Shown here in pieces: positions 1 through 7,898 of a stretch of DNA of 13,691 nt; within the stretch, counting starts at the first letter, position 1, and the number at the start of each line of letters is the position of its first letter. The DNA comes from Thermoplasmata archaeon. Lineage in GTDB: Archaea; Thermoplasmatota; Thermoplasmata; Sysuiplasmatales; Sysuiplasmataceae. Location of the stretch: contig JAKAPY010000027.1 of NCBI GenBank assembly GCA_021811925.1, positions 1-13,691 of the forward strand, in the 5' to 3' direction. The translations under genes were made by a program, and so were the position numbers. A model generated the notes under the pieces. It ran no database searches. It saw nothing but the letters and a program-made list of their open reading frames with translations, and was not told the origin of the DNA.

Positions 1-1
1 T

Positions 2-208
2 TACTATATTGCGGTAATCATAGCCTTTTCACTGATAGTTGCATTCGCAAGCGTGAACTTCAAGGTTGCAGGAATGGTCTTCTCTCCGTCGGCTGAAAAG
101 AGGTCCGAGGTCGGTGCATCGCAGAGGGCGGTTGCGATTTGTGCTGTTCTTCTGTCCGCGGCGGTAACTGTTGCCTTCTTTATTTCAGGAGGCTACCACC
201 TTGGATGA
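2..208 (+). CDS. C-terminal end of a hydrogenase-4/complex-I antiporter-like membrane subunit (HyfF/HyfB type), partial
   Basis: Only the last 68 residues are in the window; the frame is open from the left edge to a TGA at 206-208. Two hydrophobic stretches (starting YYIAVIIAFSLIVAFA and RAVAICAVLLSAAVTVAFF) flank a polar loop with a GMVFSPSAEKRSEVG-like sequence. This resembles the C-terminus of HyfF/NuoN-type proton channel subunits, where a last helix follows a loop holding an (L/V)F-G/S-P motif. Position supports it: in hyf-type operons a HyfF-like subunit directly precedes the HyfG-like large subunit, and here the stop overlaps the start of that gene. The family call rests on very little sequence; the hydrophobic character and the operon link are secure. 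Confidence 0.6.
   Translation, partial: YYIAVIIAFSLIVAFASVNFKVAGMVFSPSAEKRSEVGASQRAVAICAVLLSAAVTVAFFISGGYHLG
187..192 (+). promoter_or_regulatory. Strong Shine-Dalgarno site that fixes a TTG start
   Basis: AGGAGG lies inside the end of the upstream membrane-subunit gene, 8 nt before TTG at 201. No ATG occurs at a suitable place in that frame, and the alternative TTG at 171 has no such site. The start at 201 overlaps the upstream stop (206-208), as expected for translational coupling. Confidence 0.75.
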
Positions 209-1409
209 TTGCCTATCCGCAGTCTTCAAGATCGACGATGAATTGCTCTGCGTGAAGGGACACATCTCCACCGCAATGGAACCATGTAGCTCTGCGGAAC
301 TGGAGCGGTATGAGAACAGCCCCCTCCTCCTGGGCAGATACATGGACTCTCTGGAACGGTCGGAGAAATTCAACTTCAACCTTGGGCCGGTTTCGGGCGG
401 ACTGCTGGAAAGCATCAAGATGAATGTTTACACAGACGGCGAAAGGATAGTCGAGATCAGGCCGGATCCCACTTTCAAGGACAGAAAGATAAAGATGGGG
501 GAGGCGCCGCTTGACAATGCCCTGCTGAAGGTGGAACGGATTAATGGAGCATTTGCAGCCGGCTTCGGAACCGCCTTTTGCCTTGCGGTTGAGGAGATTC
601 AGGAGACACCCGCGAGCTTTGAAACACAACTTGTCAGAATATTGATTTCAGAAATTGAAAGGATATCCAATCACATTCATGTGATAGCGAAGCTTTCAGA
701 AGGGGCATCCCAGAACGTAGCCACTTCACACCTTTTTGCCCTCGAAGAAAGGGTCAGGAGGATTGTGTCAGAATATTTCGGGCACAGATTCTTCTTTGGT
801 GTCAACGGGATAGGCGGCCTGGAGCGGAATATCGACGTCAAGGGCCTTCAGGACAAAGTGGACGGCATAGTAGACGAGTTCAGCTCAATCTGGGATGCAC
901 TTACCTCCTCCAGATTGTTTCTGGACAGGCTTCAGACCACTTGCTTCTCCAGGAAGGAATGGATGGTTGGGCCAGCCGCGAGAGCCGCGAACTTCAGATA
1001 TGACTCCAGGCTTTCAGGCTATCTCCCCTATGAAGATGTAGGCTTTGAGGTGGCGTCTGATGACACAGGCGACGTGCTTTCAAGGGCATTGGTAAGACAG
1101 AAGGAGATAGAGATTTCTCGCAACATGGTTGATGAGATATGCGGAAAAGTCAGGAGGGTGGAGAAATGCAGGAATATCGATCCCGACAAAAGAGGGTGGT
1201 CTGTCAAGAGGGTCGAGACTCCAAGCGGCGACATGATCCTTTTCCTGGGAATCTCAAACGGACACATAACTGATTTTGGCATCCGTTCAGCTTCGACTGC
1301 AAACATACTCGCCTTTGCCCAGAGCGCCATTTCAGGAATATTGACAGACTTCACATTTGCGTGGGAAAGCTTCGGATTCTGGATATCCGAAATGGGGGAA
1401 TACATCTGA
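201..1409 (+). CDS. HyfG/NuoD-like large subunit lacking the NiFe-binding cysteines (Ehr-like)
   Basis: This 402-aa protein is homologous to the large subunit of group-4 membrane hydrogenases and NuoD. Recognisable blocks are LGPVSGGLLES...VYTDGERIVEIRP (the GPxHP...DGExI block) at about residues 61-87, VERINGAF...TAFCLAVEEI at about 111-132, RILISEIERISNHIH, and a C-terminal FGIRSASTANI block. In true hydrogenases the second block reads ERxCGxC and the protein ends with DPCxxC. Here these are VERINGAF and ESFGFWISEM, so all four NiFe ligands are missing. The GPxHP histidine is also absent (GPVSGG). The protein therefore probably has a structural or electron-relay role in an Ehr-type complex. 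The start is the TTG at 201, chosen from AGGAGG at 187-192. The gene overlaps the next one. Confidence 0.85.
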   Translation: MDDCLSAVFKIDDELLCVKGHISTAMEPCSSAELERYENSPLLLGRYMDSLERSEKFNFNLGPVSGGLLESIKMNVYTDGERIVEIRPDPTFKDRKIKMGEAPLDNALLKVERINGAFAAGFGTAFCLAVEEIQETPASFETQLVRILISEIERISNHIHVIAKLSEGASQNVATSHLFALEERVRRIVSEYFGHRFFFGVNGIGGLERNIDVKGLQDKVDGIVDEFSSIWDALTSSRLFLDRLQTTCFSRKEWMVGPAARAANFRYDSRLSGYLPYEDVGFEVASDDTGDVLSRALVRQKEIEISRNMVDEICGKVRRVEKCRNIDPDKRGWSVKRVETPSGDMILFLGISNGHITDFGIRSASTANILAFAQSAISGILTDFTFAWESFGFWISEMGEYI

Positions 1410-2038
1410 GGAATTGGGCCCTTCGCGGTTTAAGAAAGTGGAAGATGACTTCCCGCTTTCCTGGGGAAGTGCCAGAATCAATAGCCCCATGGTCAACAAT
1501 CCCTGTGAGGGCGGCTGAGGGAACAGTTTCCTGCCCAACAAGTGCCATTTTGCATGACAGTGTGATCCCGGAACGGTGCATCTCCTGCGGCAGATGTGGA
1601 GACTCCTTTGCTCCGGGCATGGATATACACACTTCCATTGTCAAAAGGCCCGAGCGCACCTTCAAGGAATCATTTACAGTCTTCATGATAGACACCGGCT
1701 CCTGCGGCGCATGCAATCTTGAGGTGAAATCCCTCACCAACCCGATTTATGACATGCACAGGCTTGGCATCTTCTTCACAAGCACACCGAGGCATGCAGA
1801 CGCCCTCCTGGTAGTGGGCGTACTGTCGGAGAAAATGAAGGATCCTCTCAGAAGAGCTTATGAGGCAATGCCGGACCCGAAACTCGTCATTGCCGTAGGT
1901 GCCTGTGCTTTGTCCGGCGGAATTCTGGGCAGCGGCATACGGGAGATGCTTGACGCAGACGTTCTGGTGCCCGGCTGCCCTCCCAGCCCTTTCACCATAC
2001 TTGATGCCCTAATCAGGTCCAGAGATGGTCAGAAATGA
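1361..2038 (+). CDS. Fused HyfH-like ferredoxin / HyfI (NuoB)-like small subunit
   Basis: One polypeptide (up to 225 aa) joins two usually separate subunits. Residues about 16-95 resemble HyfH-type 2x4Fe-4S ferredoxins (LRGLRKWKMTSRFP start). They hold only CPTSAI (Cys58) and CISCGRC (Cys73/76/79); the first CxxCxxC and the last CP are gone. The remaining four cysteines are exactly those of one cluster. Residues about 100-225 are a HyfI/NuoB-like small subunit with GSCGACNLE (Cys115, Cys118), VGACAL (Cys182) and VPGCPPSP (Cys206), the proximal/N2 4Fe-4S ligands. The N-terminus is uncertain: GTG 1361 is the most upstream start, conserved sequence begins near 1400-1410, and ATG 1445 would cut the conserved LRGLRK segment. 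It overlaps the large subunit upstream and hyfB downstream (ATGA, 2035-2038). Confidence 0.85.
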   Translation: MGKLRILDIRNGGIHLRNWALRGLRKWKMTSRFPGEVPESIAPWSTIPVRAAEGTVSCPTSAILHDSVIPERCISCGRCGDSFAPGMDIHTSIVKRPERTFKESFTVFMIDTGSCGACNLEVKSLTNPIYDMHRLGIFFTSTPRHADALLVVGVLSEKMKDPLRRAYEAMPDPKLVIAVGACALSGGILGSGIREMLDADVLVPGCPPSPFTILDALIRSRDGQK

Positions 2039-3906
2039 TAGAACTACTGCTGCTGGCATTCTCCATACCTCCCCTGGTCAGTGCAGTCTCGAAGAAATGC
2101 TCGTATGCTGCAGCCATTGCTGCCGCGGCTATTGCTGTGATACTCACCTCCTATGCCCTTCTGGCAGATTTGGCCCCTGAATACGTTTCACTTGGCGGCT
2201 CTCTATTCGGTCTTGACCCTCTTTCATCGTATTTCCTGTTAATTGCATCATTGTCCTGGCTCTTTACATCTGTCTACTCCATAGCATATGACAGATACGA
2301 CAATGCGGTTACCGCAGCATACCATATGGCTATTCTCTCCATTGTTGCCCTCATACTCTCAAGGAGCTATCTCCCGTTCCTGATATCATGGGAGGGGATG
2401 TCGGTATCCGGCTACTTCCTGATAAGCTACAAGAAAGGAACCGACAAGGTTCCACCTTTCGTGTTTCTTGTTTTTGGTGAGATGAGCTCCCTTCTTGTCC
2501 TTCTCATGTTTACCTATTTCTACGCAACCTCCGGAGTTCAGAACTTCACTTCCGGATTATACAACCAGGCAATCCTGTTCATAGGACTCGTTGGCTTCCT
2601 GGTGAAGCTCGGCATAACGCCATTCCAAATGACGGAGTGGCTTCCAATCGCTCATGGGGGGGCACCTGTAAACGGGTCTGTCCTCTTCAGTGCCACCATG
2701 ACAATGGCGGCCCTGTACTCGATAATAAGGATAGTCAGTTTTGCCCATGCTTCCTTTCTGATCGGCGGACTCTTGATGTCAATAGGCGCCTTTTCGCTCC
2801 TTTTTGCGGCAATATATGCTGCCTCTTCAGAGCATGTGAAAATGCTGCCTGCGTACAGCACCATAGAGAACAGCGGTGCAATGCTGATACTTGTCGGAAC
2901 GGCCATTGTCAGTTTGAATTACGGAAACATGCCTCTTGCGACATTTGCCTTGGCTGGCACAATGGTATACGTCTTCGCACATACGATTGCCAAGACCGGT
3001 CTGTTCCTTTTTGCAGGATTTATTGAGACTACCGAAGGGACTCTCGACCTTAACGGGGTCTCTGGCACTTCCTCCCGTCTGTTCTCTGCAGGAGGGCTGT
3101 TGAATGCGCTGTCCCTTTCTGGGATGCTGCCGTTTGGCGGGGGGTTGGGAGAGTGGATGATGCTCGAGTCCCTCTTCATTATGGTCACATTTAACTCACT
3201 CTCTATCTCAGTGCTTTCAACATTTACAGGAGTTATGGCAGCTCTGGGTGCGGGAATCACACTCGTCGCCATGACCAAGTTCTTCGGCTTCGGCGGCAGA
3301 ATCAGAAAAGACTCGGGAGGAGGGAGGCGGCTAATGTCCGGACCTATACTTGTGGCCGGAGCCCTTTCCCTTCTGATAGGGCTTGCCGGAATATTCATCA
3401 TTGACGTTGCGGGAAGCATAACGGTTGGGCTGACTGGCCTTAAGACCGGGAGCATTATAACTGGTTTGCTTGTCGTTCCCGACGGCTTTCTGATATCTTC
3501 GCCCGGACCGAATGGAACATTCGGTGTCGTTTCCCCCGTCTTTGTTGCGGTGATTCTGACCCTTTTCTTTTCCATTACGTATCTTCTGCCTGGCCGCAGA
3601 AAGGCAAGGCGCGTCCCGGTGTGGGATCATGGTGTTGAAAAGACTCGCGAGCCTGCCTCATTCGCCTACGCTAATGCCCTCAGGTTGACTCTCAAGAGGG
3701 TCTATCCTGCAGGATCTCAGAGTCAGGAGCTTGAGCATTTCTCATCCTCCTATGATATATTTTGGGAGGGGTTGATAAGAGTGTCGCACTGGTTCGAGAG
3801 GGCATCCAGGCGCTTCGCCCTAGCTTTCATGAACAGCGATCTGCAAAGGTACATGCTCTATCTGCTTCTCGCCTTCTTCGGGGTGCTTGTTTATGTCATT
3901 GTTTAG
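2035..3906 (+). CDS. hyfB: HyfB/NuoL-like proton-translocating membrane subunit
   Basis: This 623-aa, highly hydrophobic protein has the Proton_antipo_M core and about 14-16 membrane segments. Visible family residues are Glu120 in SWEGMSVSGYFLI (TM5 glutamate), Lys191 in GFLVKLGITPFQMTEWLP (TM7 lysine), His207 in LPIAHGGAPVNGSVLFSA, Lys269 ahead of YSTIENSGAM, and His316/Lys320 in FAHTIAKTGLFLFAGF. The tail (VPVWDHGVEKTREP, then a final helix at 606-623) matches the HyfB ending, with WDHG where many homologues have W-x-C-G. The charged and histidine residues needed for ion translocation are kept, so the membrane arm appears functional although the large subunit lacks a NiFe site. ATG 2035 overlaps the upstream stop by 4 nt, so it is co-translated. 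Confidence 0.9.
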   Translation: MIELLLLAFSIPPLVSAVSKKCSYAAAIAAAAIAVILTSYALLADLAPEYVSLGGSLFGLDPLSSYFLLIASLSWLFTSVYSIAYDRYDNAVTAAYHMAILSIVALILSRSYLPFLISWEGMSVSGYFLISYKKGTDKVPPFVFLVFGEMSSLLVLLMFTYFYATSGVQNFTSGLYNQAILFIGLVGFLVKLGITPFQMTEWLPIAHGGAPVNGSVLFSATMTMAALYSIIRIVSFAHASFLIGGLLMSIGAFSLLFAAIYAASSEHVKMLPAYSTIENSGAMLILVGTAIVSLNYGNMPLATFALAGTMVYVFAHTIAKTGLFLFAGFIETTEGTLDLNGVSGTSSRLFSAGGLLNALSLSGMLPFGGGLGEWMMLESLFIMVTFNSLSISVLSTFTGVMAALGAGITLVAMTKFFGFGGRIRKDSGGGRRLMSGPILVAGALSLLIGLAGIFIIDVAGSITVGLTGLKTGSIITGLLVVPDGFLISSPGPNGTFGVVSPVFVAVILTLFFSITYLLPGRRKARRVPVWDHGVEKTREPASFAYANALRLTLKRVYPAGSQSQELEHFSSSYDIFWEGLIRVSHWFERASRRFALAFMNSDLQRYMLYLLLAFFGVLVYVIV

Positions 3907-3927
3907 CGAAGCAGGCTGGTCAGATTG

Positions 3928-4308
3928 ATGCGGAACCGAATCACAAGGTCGCGTGGCTCTCTGCGCGGCATGCTGGAAGGGCTTATTCAGGAACCAGACG
4001 TTGTTGACCTGTGCTATGAGATTGCAACACTTCATGGAATACACTCGATCAGGGATATCAGGCGCCTTTCAGGACGCGAGTTTAACACCGCTGATTGCAG
4101 CATGCTGATTGATTTTGCGCTGCATGTGTGGAGGAACGAGAGGCTTCTGGAGAAGATCCCTTCGGAGGAGGCTGAACTGTCGAATCTGACAGGCAGGGTT
4201 GCTACCGCCTCGGAGGATCTTGAAAGGGACAAGGAGATTCTGGCCGGTTACCGTTCCGATCGCGAGTTCATAGAAAAGTATTTTGGTGATGAAAATGCCA
4301 GCCAGTAG
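3928..4308 (+). CDS. Hypothetical helical protein after hyfB
   Basis: A 126-aa protein starting at ATG 3928, 21 nt after the hyfB stop and therefore likely in the same transcript; a TTG immediately before is an alternative. It has no family I can name. The N-terminus is basic (RNRITRSRGSLRG). The middle contains a short HGIHSIRDIRRLSGREF segment. The C-terminal half, from about residue 70, is charged and heptad-like (EEAELSNLTGRVATASEDLE), consistent with a coiled coil. There is no signal peptide and no membrane segment. Its end overlaps the next gene by about 20 nt, so the two are probably translated together. A role as an accessory or assembly factor of the upstream complex is only a guess from position. 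Confidence 0.65.
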   Translation: MRNRITRSRGSLRGMLEGLIQEPDVVDLCYEIATLHGIHSIRDIRRLSGREFNTADCSMLIDFALHVWRNERLLEKIPSEEAELSNLTGRVATASEDLERDKEILAGYRSDREFIEKYFGDENASQ

Positions 4309-4681
4309 GAAACAGTCTCCCCGAGCAGTTCAGTGCATACTCTGTGAATTATATCTGATAGACCATGGGAGCTTGGGGAAAGCGGTTCAGTGCAACAATC
4401 TCGACTCAGAGACCATGGTGGAAAAGGAAAAGTGGACTGCGCTGTCAGAGCGGCATGAGCACCTTGCAGCATCAATATGGGAGAGAAAAATCAGTCTGTT
4501 GCATCTTGCAAGCGCACGGGCAAGCATGAATTTCGAGATGTTTCAGCTCTTCAGGGAAATTGGCAACGAGATGATCAGGTTTCTTGCCGTGATTGCGTCG
4601 CGCGACATGAGGGCGAGGATGTCCAAGGAAGAACTCTCCCGAATCGATAGTATGGCCGAACGTTATGTGTTCCGCCGCTGA
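4289..4681 (+). CDS. Hypothetical helical protein, last gene of the operon
   Basis: A 130-aa protein from ATG 4289; GTG 4286 and ATG 4295 are close alternatives. It overlaps the preceding gene. I do not recognise it. It is rich in helix formers and charged residues, with two cysteines in VQCILCELY near residue 17-20 and one in VQCNNL, and a predicted all-helical C-terminal half (SMNFEMFQLFREIGNEM, KEELSRIDSMAERY). No membrane segment is apparent. It ends 35 nt before the convergent stop of the MutS-like gene, so it closes the + strand operon. The CxxC pair could bind metal, but this is unsupported beyond the two residues. Confidence 0.6.
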   Translation: MKMPASRKQSPRAVQCILCELYLIDHGSLGKAVQCNNLDSETMVEKEKWTALSERHEHLAASIWERKISLLHLASARASMNFEMFQLFREIGNEMIRFLAVIASRDMRARMSKEELSRIDSMAERYVFRR

Positions 4682-4716
4682 ATGGACCGCCCGGTCATTC
4701 TGGCGCATCCTCTGCA

Positions 4717-6249
4717 TCAGTCCTCAAGATGTTCTGCTGCGCCCGATCTTTTACCGTCTTCACCGAAGATCCTGTTGTAGAGATCCTCGCCGTAGCTCGT
4801 TGGAAGCGGGTGGCCCTCGACGATCTTGAATGTTCTGACCCCATCATTGTCTCTCTCTGCCCTCAGGAGCAGGACTCTTGGATCGCCTTTCCTGTAAAAA
4901 GAATCTGCAAGGTCAAAGAAATGGGTAACAAAGAAGACTCTGGCACCATATTCAAGGATTGGCATCACAATCTGCCTTGCAAGCTCTGATCCTTCTCTTT
5001 CGTTGGTGGAGGCAAAGGACTCATTGAACAGCAGCATTGCATCTTTTTTCAGGCAATCTACAATGTGGTTCATCCTCGCAAGCTCTTCATCAAGCTTGCC
5101 GCTCGCCATCGTGCTCTCCTCCTCTCGCTTAAAGTGAGTGTGGATGCCGCTGCATATCGGCGCACTATATTTTCCCGCAGGCACGAACATTCCACATTGC
5201 ATCATCAGCTGTGCAATACCGATGCTCCGCAGGAATGTCGACTTCCCTCCCCTATTGGCACCTGTGACAAGGACAAGATCTTTTCCGTCGGCTTGGAGAT
5301 CGTTGTCTATGACTTCTCCCTTCATTGCGAGGGCCAGGCACGCGTCATAAATGCCGCTGCCTGAGTGGAGGCCGCTCCCGGCCGGTGCAGGAACAGGGAA
5401 ACAGACATTCTTGCCCTTCCTATGCAGCTCACTGTTGAGATTAATGCATCCGATATAGAAACCAAGCTCACGTTTCATGTCATTGAAAAATGAAAGAATG
5501 TGGTCGGCCGATACTGCTGTCGCATTTGCCGCCTGGTTGATGCTCCTGTCACGAAGCTCCGACATCTCCCTTGCACCATTCAAATCTCTGTCCGGAAGCG
5601 TGTATGTGTAACCGGCTCTGTTCTTTGCGACGATCCTGCGCAGTATGTTGTCTTTCCCTGCCCGCTGCCTGTGTAGTGCAAATCCGCTGGGGATGTTGCC
5701 TTCGCCGAGTGAGGCGCCTACGAGGACCCCTTTCCGGAATTTCAGCTCTTCGATGTGATTCTTGATCTCAGCCAGAAAGTCATCGTTCAGTTCCGTCCTG
5801 AGCATTGTGAAAAATGCACCGAGACCCTCGGATTTCAGCTTGTCTAGATACTCCCCCGCAATCTCCTTCAGCTTCAGGAGGCAGGAGTAGAAAAGCCTCA
5901 GCATTTCGACGGCCCTGTAAAGTACGCTGGAGGGGTTCTGGGTAAAGAATCCGAAAAACAGTCCTTTTTCCCCTTTGACTGCATCGACAGCGATATCATG
6001 CATTTTCCTTACAACAGCAGGATAATCGAGGCAGTCTCTGAGTACGTCCTGTCTGTAAAGGATATCTTCTGCGGTCGATAGCGGGGAGAGCAGTACTCTC
6101 ATTGAAATGTCAGCCAGGAATTTGTCACCCTTACCCATCGCATCAAACAGCGGTTCGAGTCCAAGATCCTGTACCAGCATGCGTTTCTCTTCGCTTATTT
6201 TCTCATCCGGGTCAAAGTCCAGCGCCCTGTGCAGAAGATGTACCTTCAA
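4717..6249 (-). CDS. MutS-like ATPase without mismatch-recognition domain (second of a tandem pair)
   Basis: This 510-aa protein ends in a MutS domain V ATPase: Walker A TGANRGGKST at about 329-338, an EESTMASGKLDEEL signature at about 377-390, Walker B AMLLFNESFAST at about 404-415, and the switch histidine in VTHFFD (His443). The N-terminal part is helical lever/core-like sequence. The MutS domain I with its F-x-E motif is absent, and the size is well below the 800+ aa of true MutS. It is probably a DNA- or RNA-structure-handling ATPase rather than canonical mismatch repair. The start is TTG 6249, overlapping the upstream stop as TTGA and supported by the purine-rich site AGGAGAAGG (6259-6267); the next in-frame ATG is 24 codons in. 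Its partner is the paralog just upstream. Confidence 0.85.
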   Translation of the reverse strand: MKVHLLHRALDFDPDEKISEEKRMLVQDLGLEPLFDAMGKGDKFLADISMRVLLSPLSTAEDILYRQDVLRDCLDYPAVVRKMHDIAVDAVKGEKGLFFGFFTQNPSSVLYRAVEMLRLFYSCLLKLKEIAGEYLDKLKSEGLGAFFTMLRTELNDDFLAEIKNHIEELKFRKGVLVGASLGEGNIPSGFALHRQRAGKDNILRRIVAKNRAGYTYTLPDRDLNGAREMSELRDRSINQAANATAVSADHILSFFNDMKRELGFYIGCINLNSELHRKGKNVCFPVPAPAGSGLHSGSGIYDACLALAMKGEVIDNDLQADGKDLVLVTGANRGGKSTFLRSIGIAQLMMQCGMFVPAGKYSAPICSGIHTHFKREEESTMASGKLDEELARMNHIVDCLKKDAMLLFNESFASTNEREGSELARQIVMPILEYGARVFFVTHFFDLADSFYRKGDPRVLLLRAERDNDGVRTFKIVEGHPLPTSYGEDLYNRIFGEDGKRSGAAEHLED

Positions 6250-7781
6250 TTCAGCAGCCTTCTCCTCACTTGTTCGCGATCCAAAGCGTGTTTCCTTGCA
6301 AGCGTTATCGCGAAGGAACGTCCGTCGGCTTCACGCCTAAATATCCTGAATGTGCGAATCTCCGGATCTTCCTGCCTTACAGCTGCTACAAGGCTCACTG
6401 CCTTTTCGAGCCTTGACAGTTCTTCGAGGAATGTCACGCAGACGCATAATGCATCCAGTTCGGCTATCTTTCCGAGAACTTTTTTACCCAGCAGTATGCC
6501 GTCGCGAAGAGTCGTCGAGTTGAACATTTCATTGATTATGATTATGCTCCTGGAACCGGCACGTTCCAGTATATCGCGCATTCCGATGAGATCGTTCTCG
6601 AGATTGCTCCTCAGACTGCTGGCATCCTCCTCTTTCTCAAAGTGAGTGAAGATGTTGTCGAAAAGGAGCAGCTTAGCCTGGGCGCCCGGAACATGGAATC
6701 CCAGGCTGCAGATGTAATGAATCTGGCCGAATACACGGGAGAATGTAGTCTTCCCGCCCTGGTTCGGGCCGGTGACCACCATTATTCTCTCTGAGTCGTC
6801 CAGCCGGAAGTCGTTGCACACGAGTTCCTTCTTCTCCTTGATCAGTCTTTCCCCCAGCGCCATGTCAAAGCTCTGCGAGCTGAACACACTCTTGTCGTCG
6901 CTTGAAACCACTGGGAAACAGAAGTTCAGGCCTGCCACCCTGAACCGGACGATATACTGCAGGTACGATATGTAAAACTGTACCTCCCTGTCGAATCTCA
7001 CGATTGTATCATCAAGAAAGGCAATGAACTCATTACAGTAGTCGTCAAGTTTTTCGAACACTTCAGGGAACAGTCTGGCCACCCTGTCAACAATCTCAGC
7101 CTGTACGTGCCCCACGCCGTAATAATCGTTGGAGACTGTGCTGTATTTCTTCGTGATCCCGTGGCTGAATTTCTCAAACGTCAGCAGAACATCTGCGCTA
7201 TAATCGCCGTCGGTTTCATCCCTGCACACAGTCACGCTGCCCGATTTGAACTGCATACTGAAATGCACATCCGACAACTCTTTTCGCATTGCTTCGGTTC
7301 TGCTGCTGAGCTCAGCGAATCCATCTGACCTGAGATATGAATTCAGGTAATCCCTGAATAGTTTGAAGGCTTCTGAAGTCAACGACGCTGCGTTAAGCAC
7401 ACCCGCATACTTTGCAACCGAACGGCAGTAGATACCAACAGTATCCAGAAACGTGCCTTCTTTGTTGTATTTGTAGTAAAGACTGTCGTGTAATTTCAGG
7501 TTTGACCTGATTCTGCGCATAGCCCCTGAGAATAATACAGTCGATTCAACGATATCGCTTCGCTCCAATTCTCTCATTGCATCCTGCCTGTACCTGATTG
7601 TAGCAACGTTGTCACATGGTGTATGGAACAGAGGCCTGAGATCGTACTCTTTCCTGCCTGCAACGATTGCATCAACAATATAGTCGAGATGCAGATCTGC
7701 AAAGAATTGCGGTTGTTCCTGTCTTTCAACCACTGCAGACACAGCAGGTGGAAATAATATGCTGTTGAAGGACTCAACCAT
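6246..7781 (-). CDS. MutS-like ATPase without mismatch-recognition domain (first of a tandem pair)
   Basis: A 511-aa protein with the same architecture as its neighbour; both share a Y-RQD block near residue 65 and a domain V ATPase. Walker A is TGPNQGGKTT at about 337-346, and Walker B is IIIINEMFNSTT at about 413-424. The segment that should carry the switch histidine reads CVTFLEEL, so the histidine is Phe; the partner keeps VTHF. The start at ATG 7781 is chosen from the strong GGAGGG site (7787-7792) 5 nt upstream. A longer frame from ATG 7835 exists but has no such site, and the chosen start makes the two proteins nearly equal in length (511 vs 510). The 4-nt overlap with the second gene suggests a stoichiometric heterodimer. 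Confidence 0.85.
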   Translation of the reverse strand: MVESFNSILFPPAVSAVVERQEQPQFFADLHLDYIVDAIVAGRKEYDLRPLFHTPCDNVATIRYRQDAMRELERSDIVESTVLFSGAMRRIRSNLKLHDSLYYKYNKEGTFLDTVGIYCRSVAKYAGVLNAASLTSEAFKLFRDYLNSYLRSDGFAELSSRTEAMRKELSDVHFSMQFKSGSVTVCRDETDGDYSADVLLTFEKFSHGITKKYSTVSNDYYGVGHVQAEIVDRVARLFPEVFEKLDDYCNEFIAFLDDTIVRFDREVQFYISYLQYIVRFRVAGLNFCFPVVSSDDKSVFSSQSFDMALGERLIKEKKELVCNDFRLDDSERIMVVTGPNQGGKTTFSRVFGQIHYICSLGFHVPGAQAKLLLFDNIFTHFEKEEDASSLRSNLENDLIGMRDILERAGSRSIIIINEMFNSTTLRDGILLGKKVLGKIAELDALCVCVTFLEELSRLEKAVSLVAAVRQEDPEIRTFRIFRREADGRSFAITLARKHALDREQVRRRLLN

Positions 7782-7786
7782 AAAAT

Positions 7787-7792
7787 CCCTCC
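7787..7792 (-). promoter_or_regulatory. Shine-Dalgarno site setting the start of the first MutS-like gene
   Basis: On the - strand GGAGGG lies 5 nt before ATG 7781. It favours this start over the more upstream ATG at 7835. Confidence 0.7.
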
Positions 7793-7898
7793 GGTGCGAT
7801 AGGCATTGCATCATTTTCAACGGAGAGGCAATCATCGCCGAAATTCAACTGCCGCCTATATTTGCGAATCCTGTTTTCCATTTCTACACCCGGTGGCG

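Noticed and set aside
213..629. - strand frames opposite the large-subunit gene
   Set aside because: They lie fully inside a conserved gene, with no start signal or recognisable domain.
2919..3575. Long - strand reading frame (218 codons) opposite hyfB
   Set aside because: It is the antisense shadow of a clear membrane-protein gene, with Pro/Arg/Thr-rich low-complexity composition and no ribosome site.
3785..3800. GGTTCGAG resembling a tRNA T-arm
   Set aside because: It lies inside hyfB in the correct frame, and no acceptor or anticodon stem is present around it.
4685..4696. GACCG-CC-CGGTC inverted repeat between convergent genes as a bidirectional terminator
   Set aside because: The stem is only 5 bp with a 2-nt loop and no T-run, so it is not enough to call a terminator.
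6246..7835. Longer first MutS-like gene starting at ATG 7835
   Set aside because: ATG 7781 has a strong ribosome site and gives the same length as the paralog; the extra 18 residues have no counterpart.
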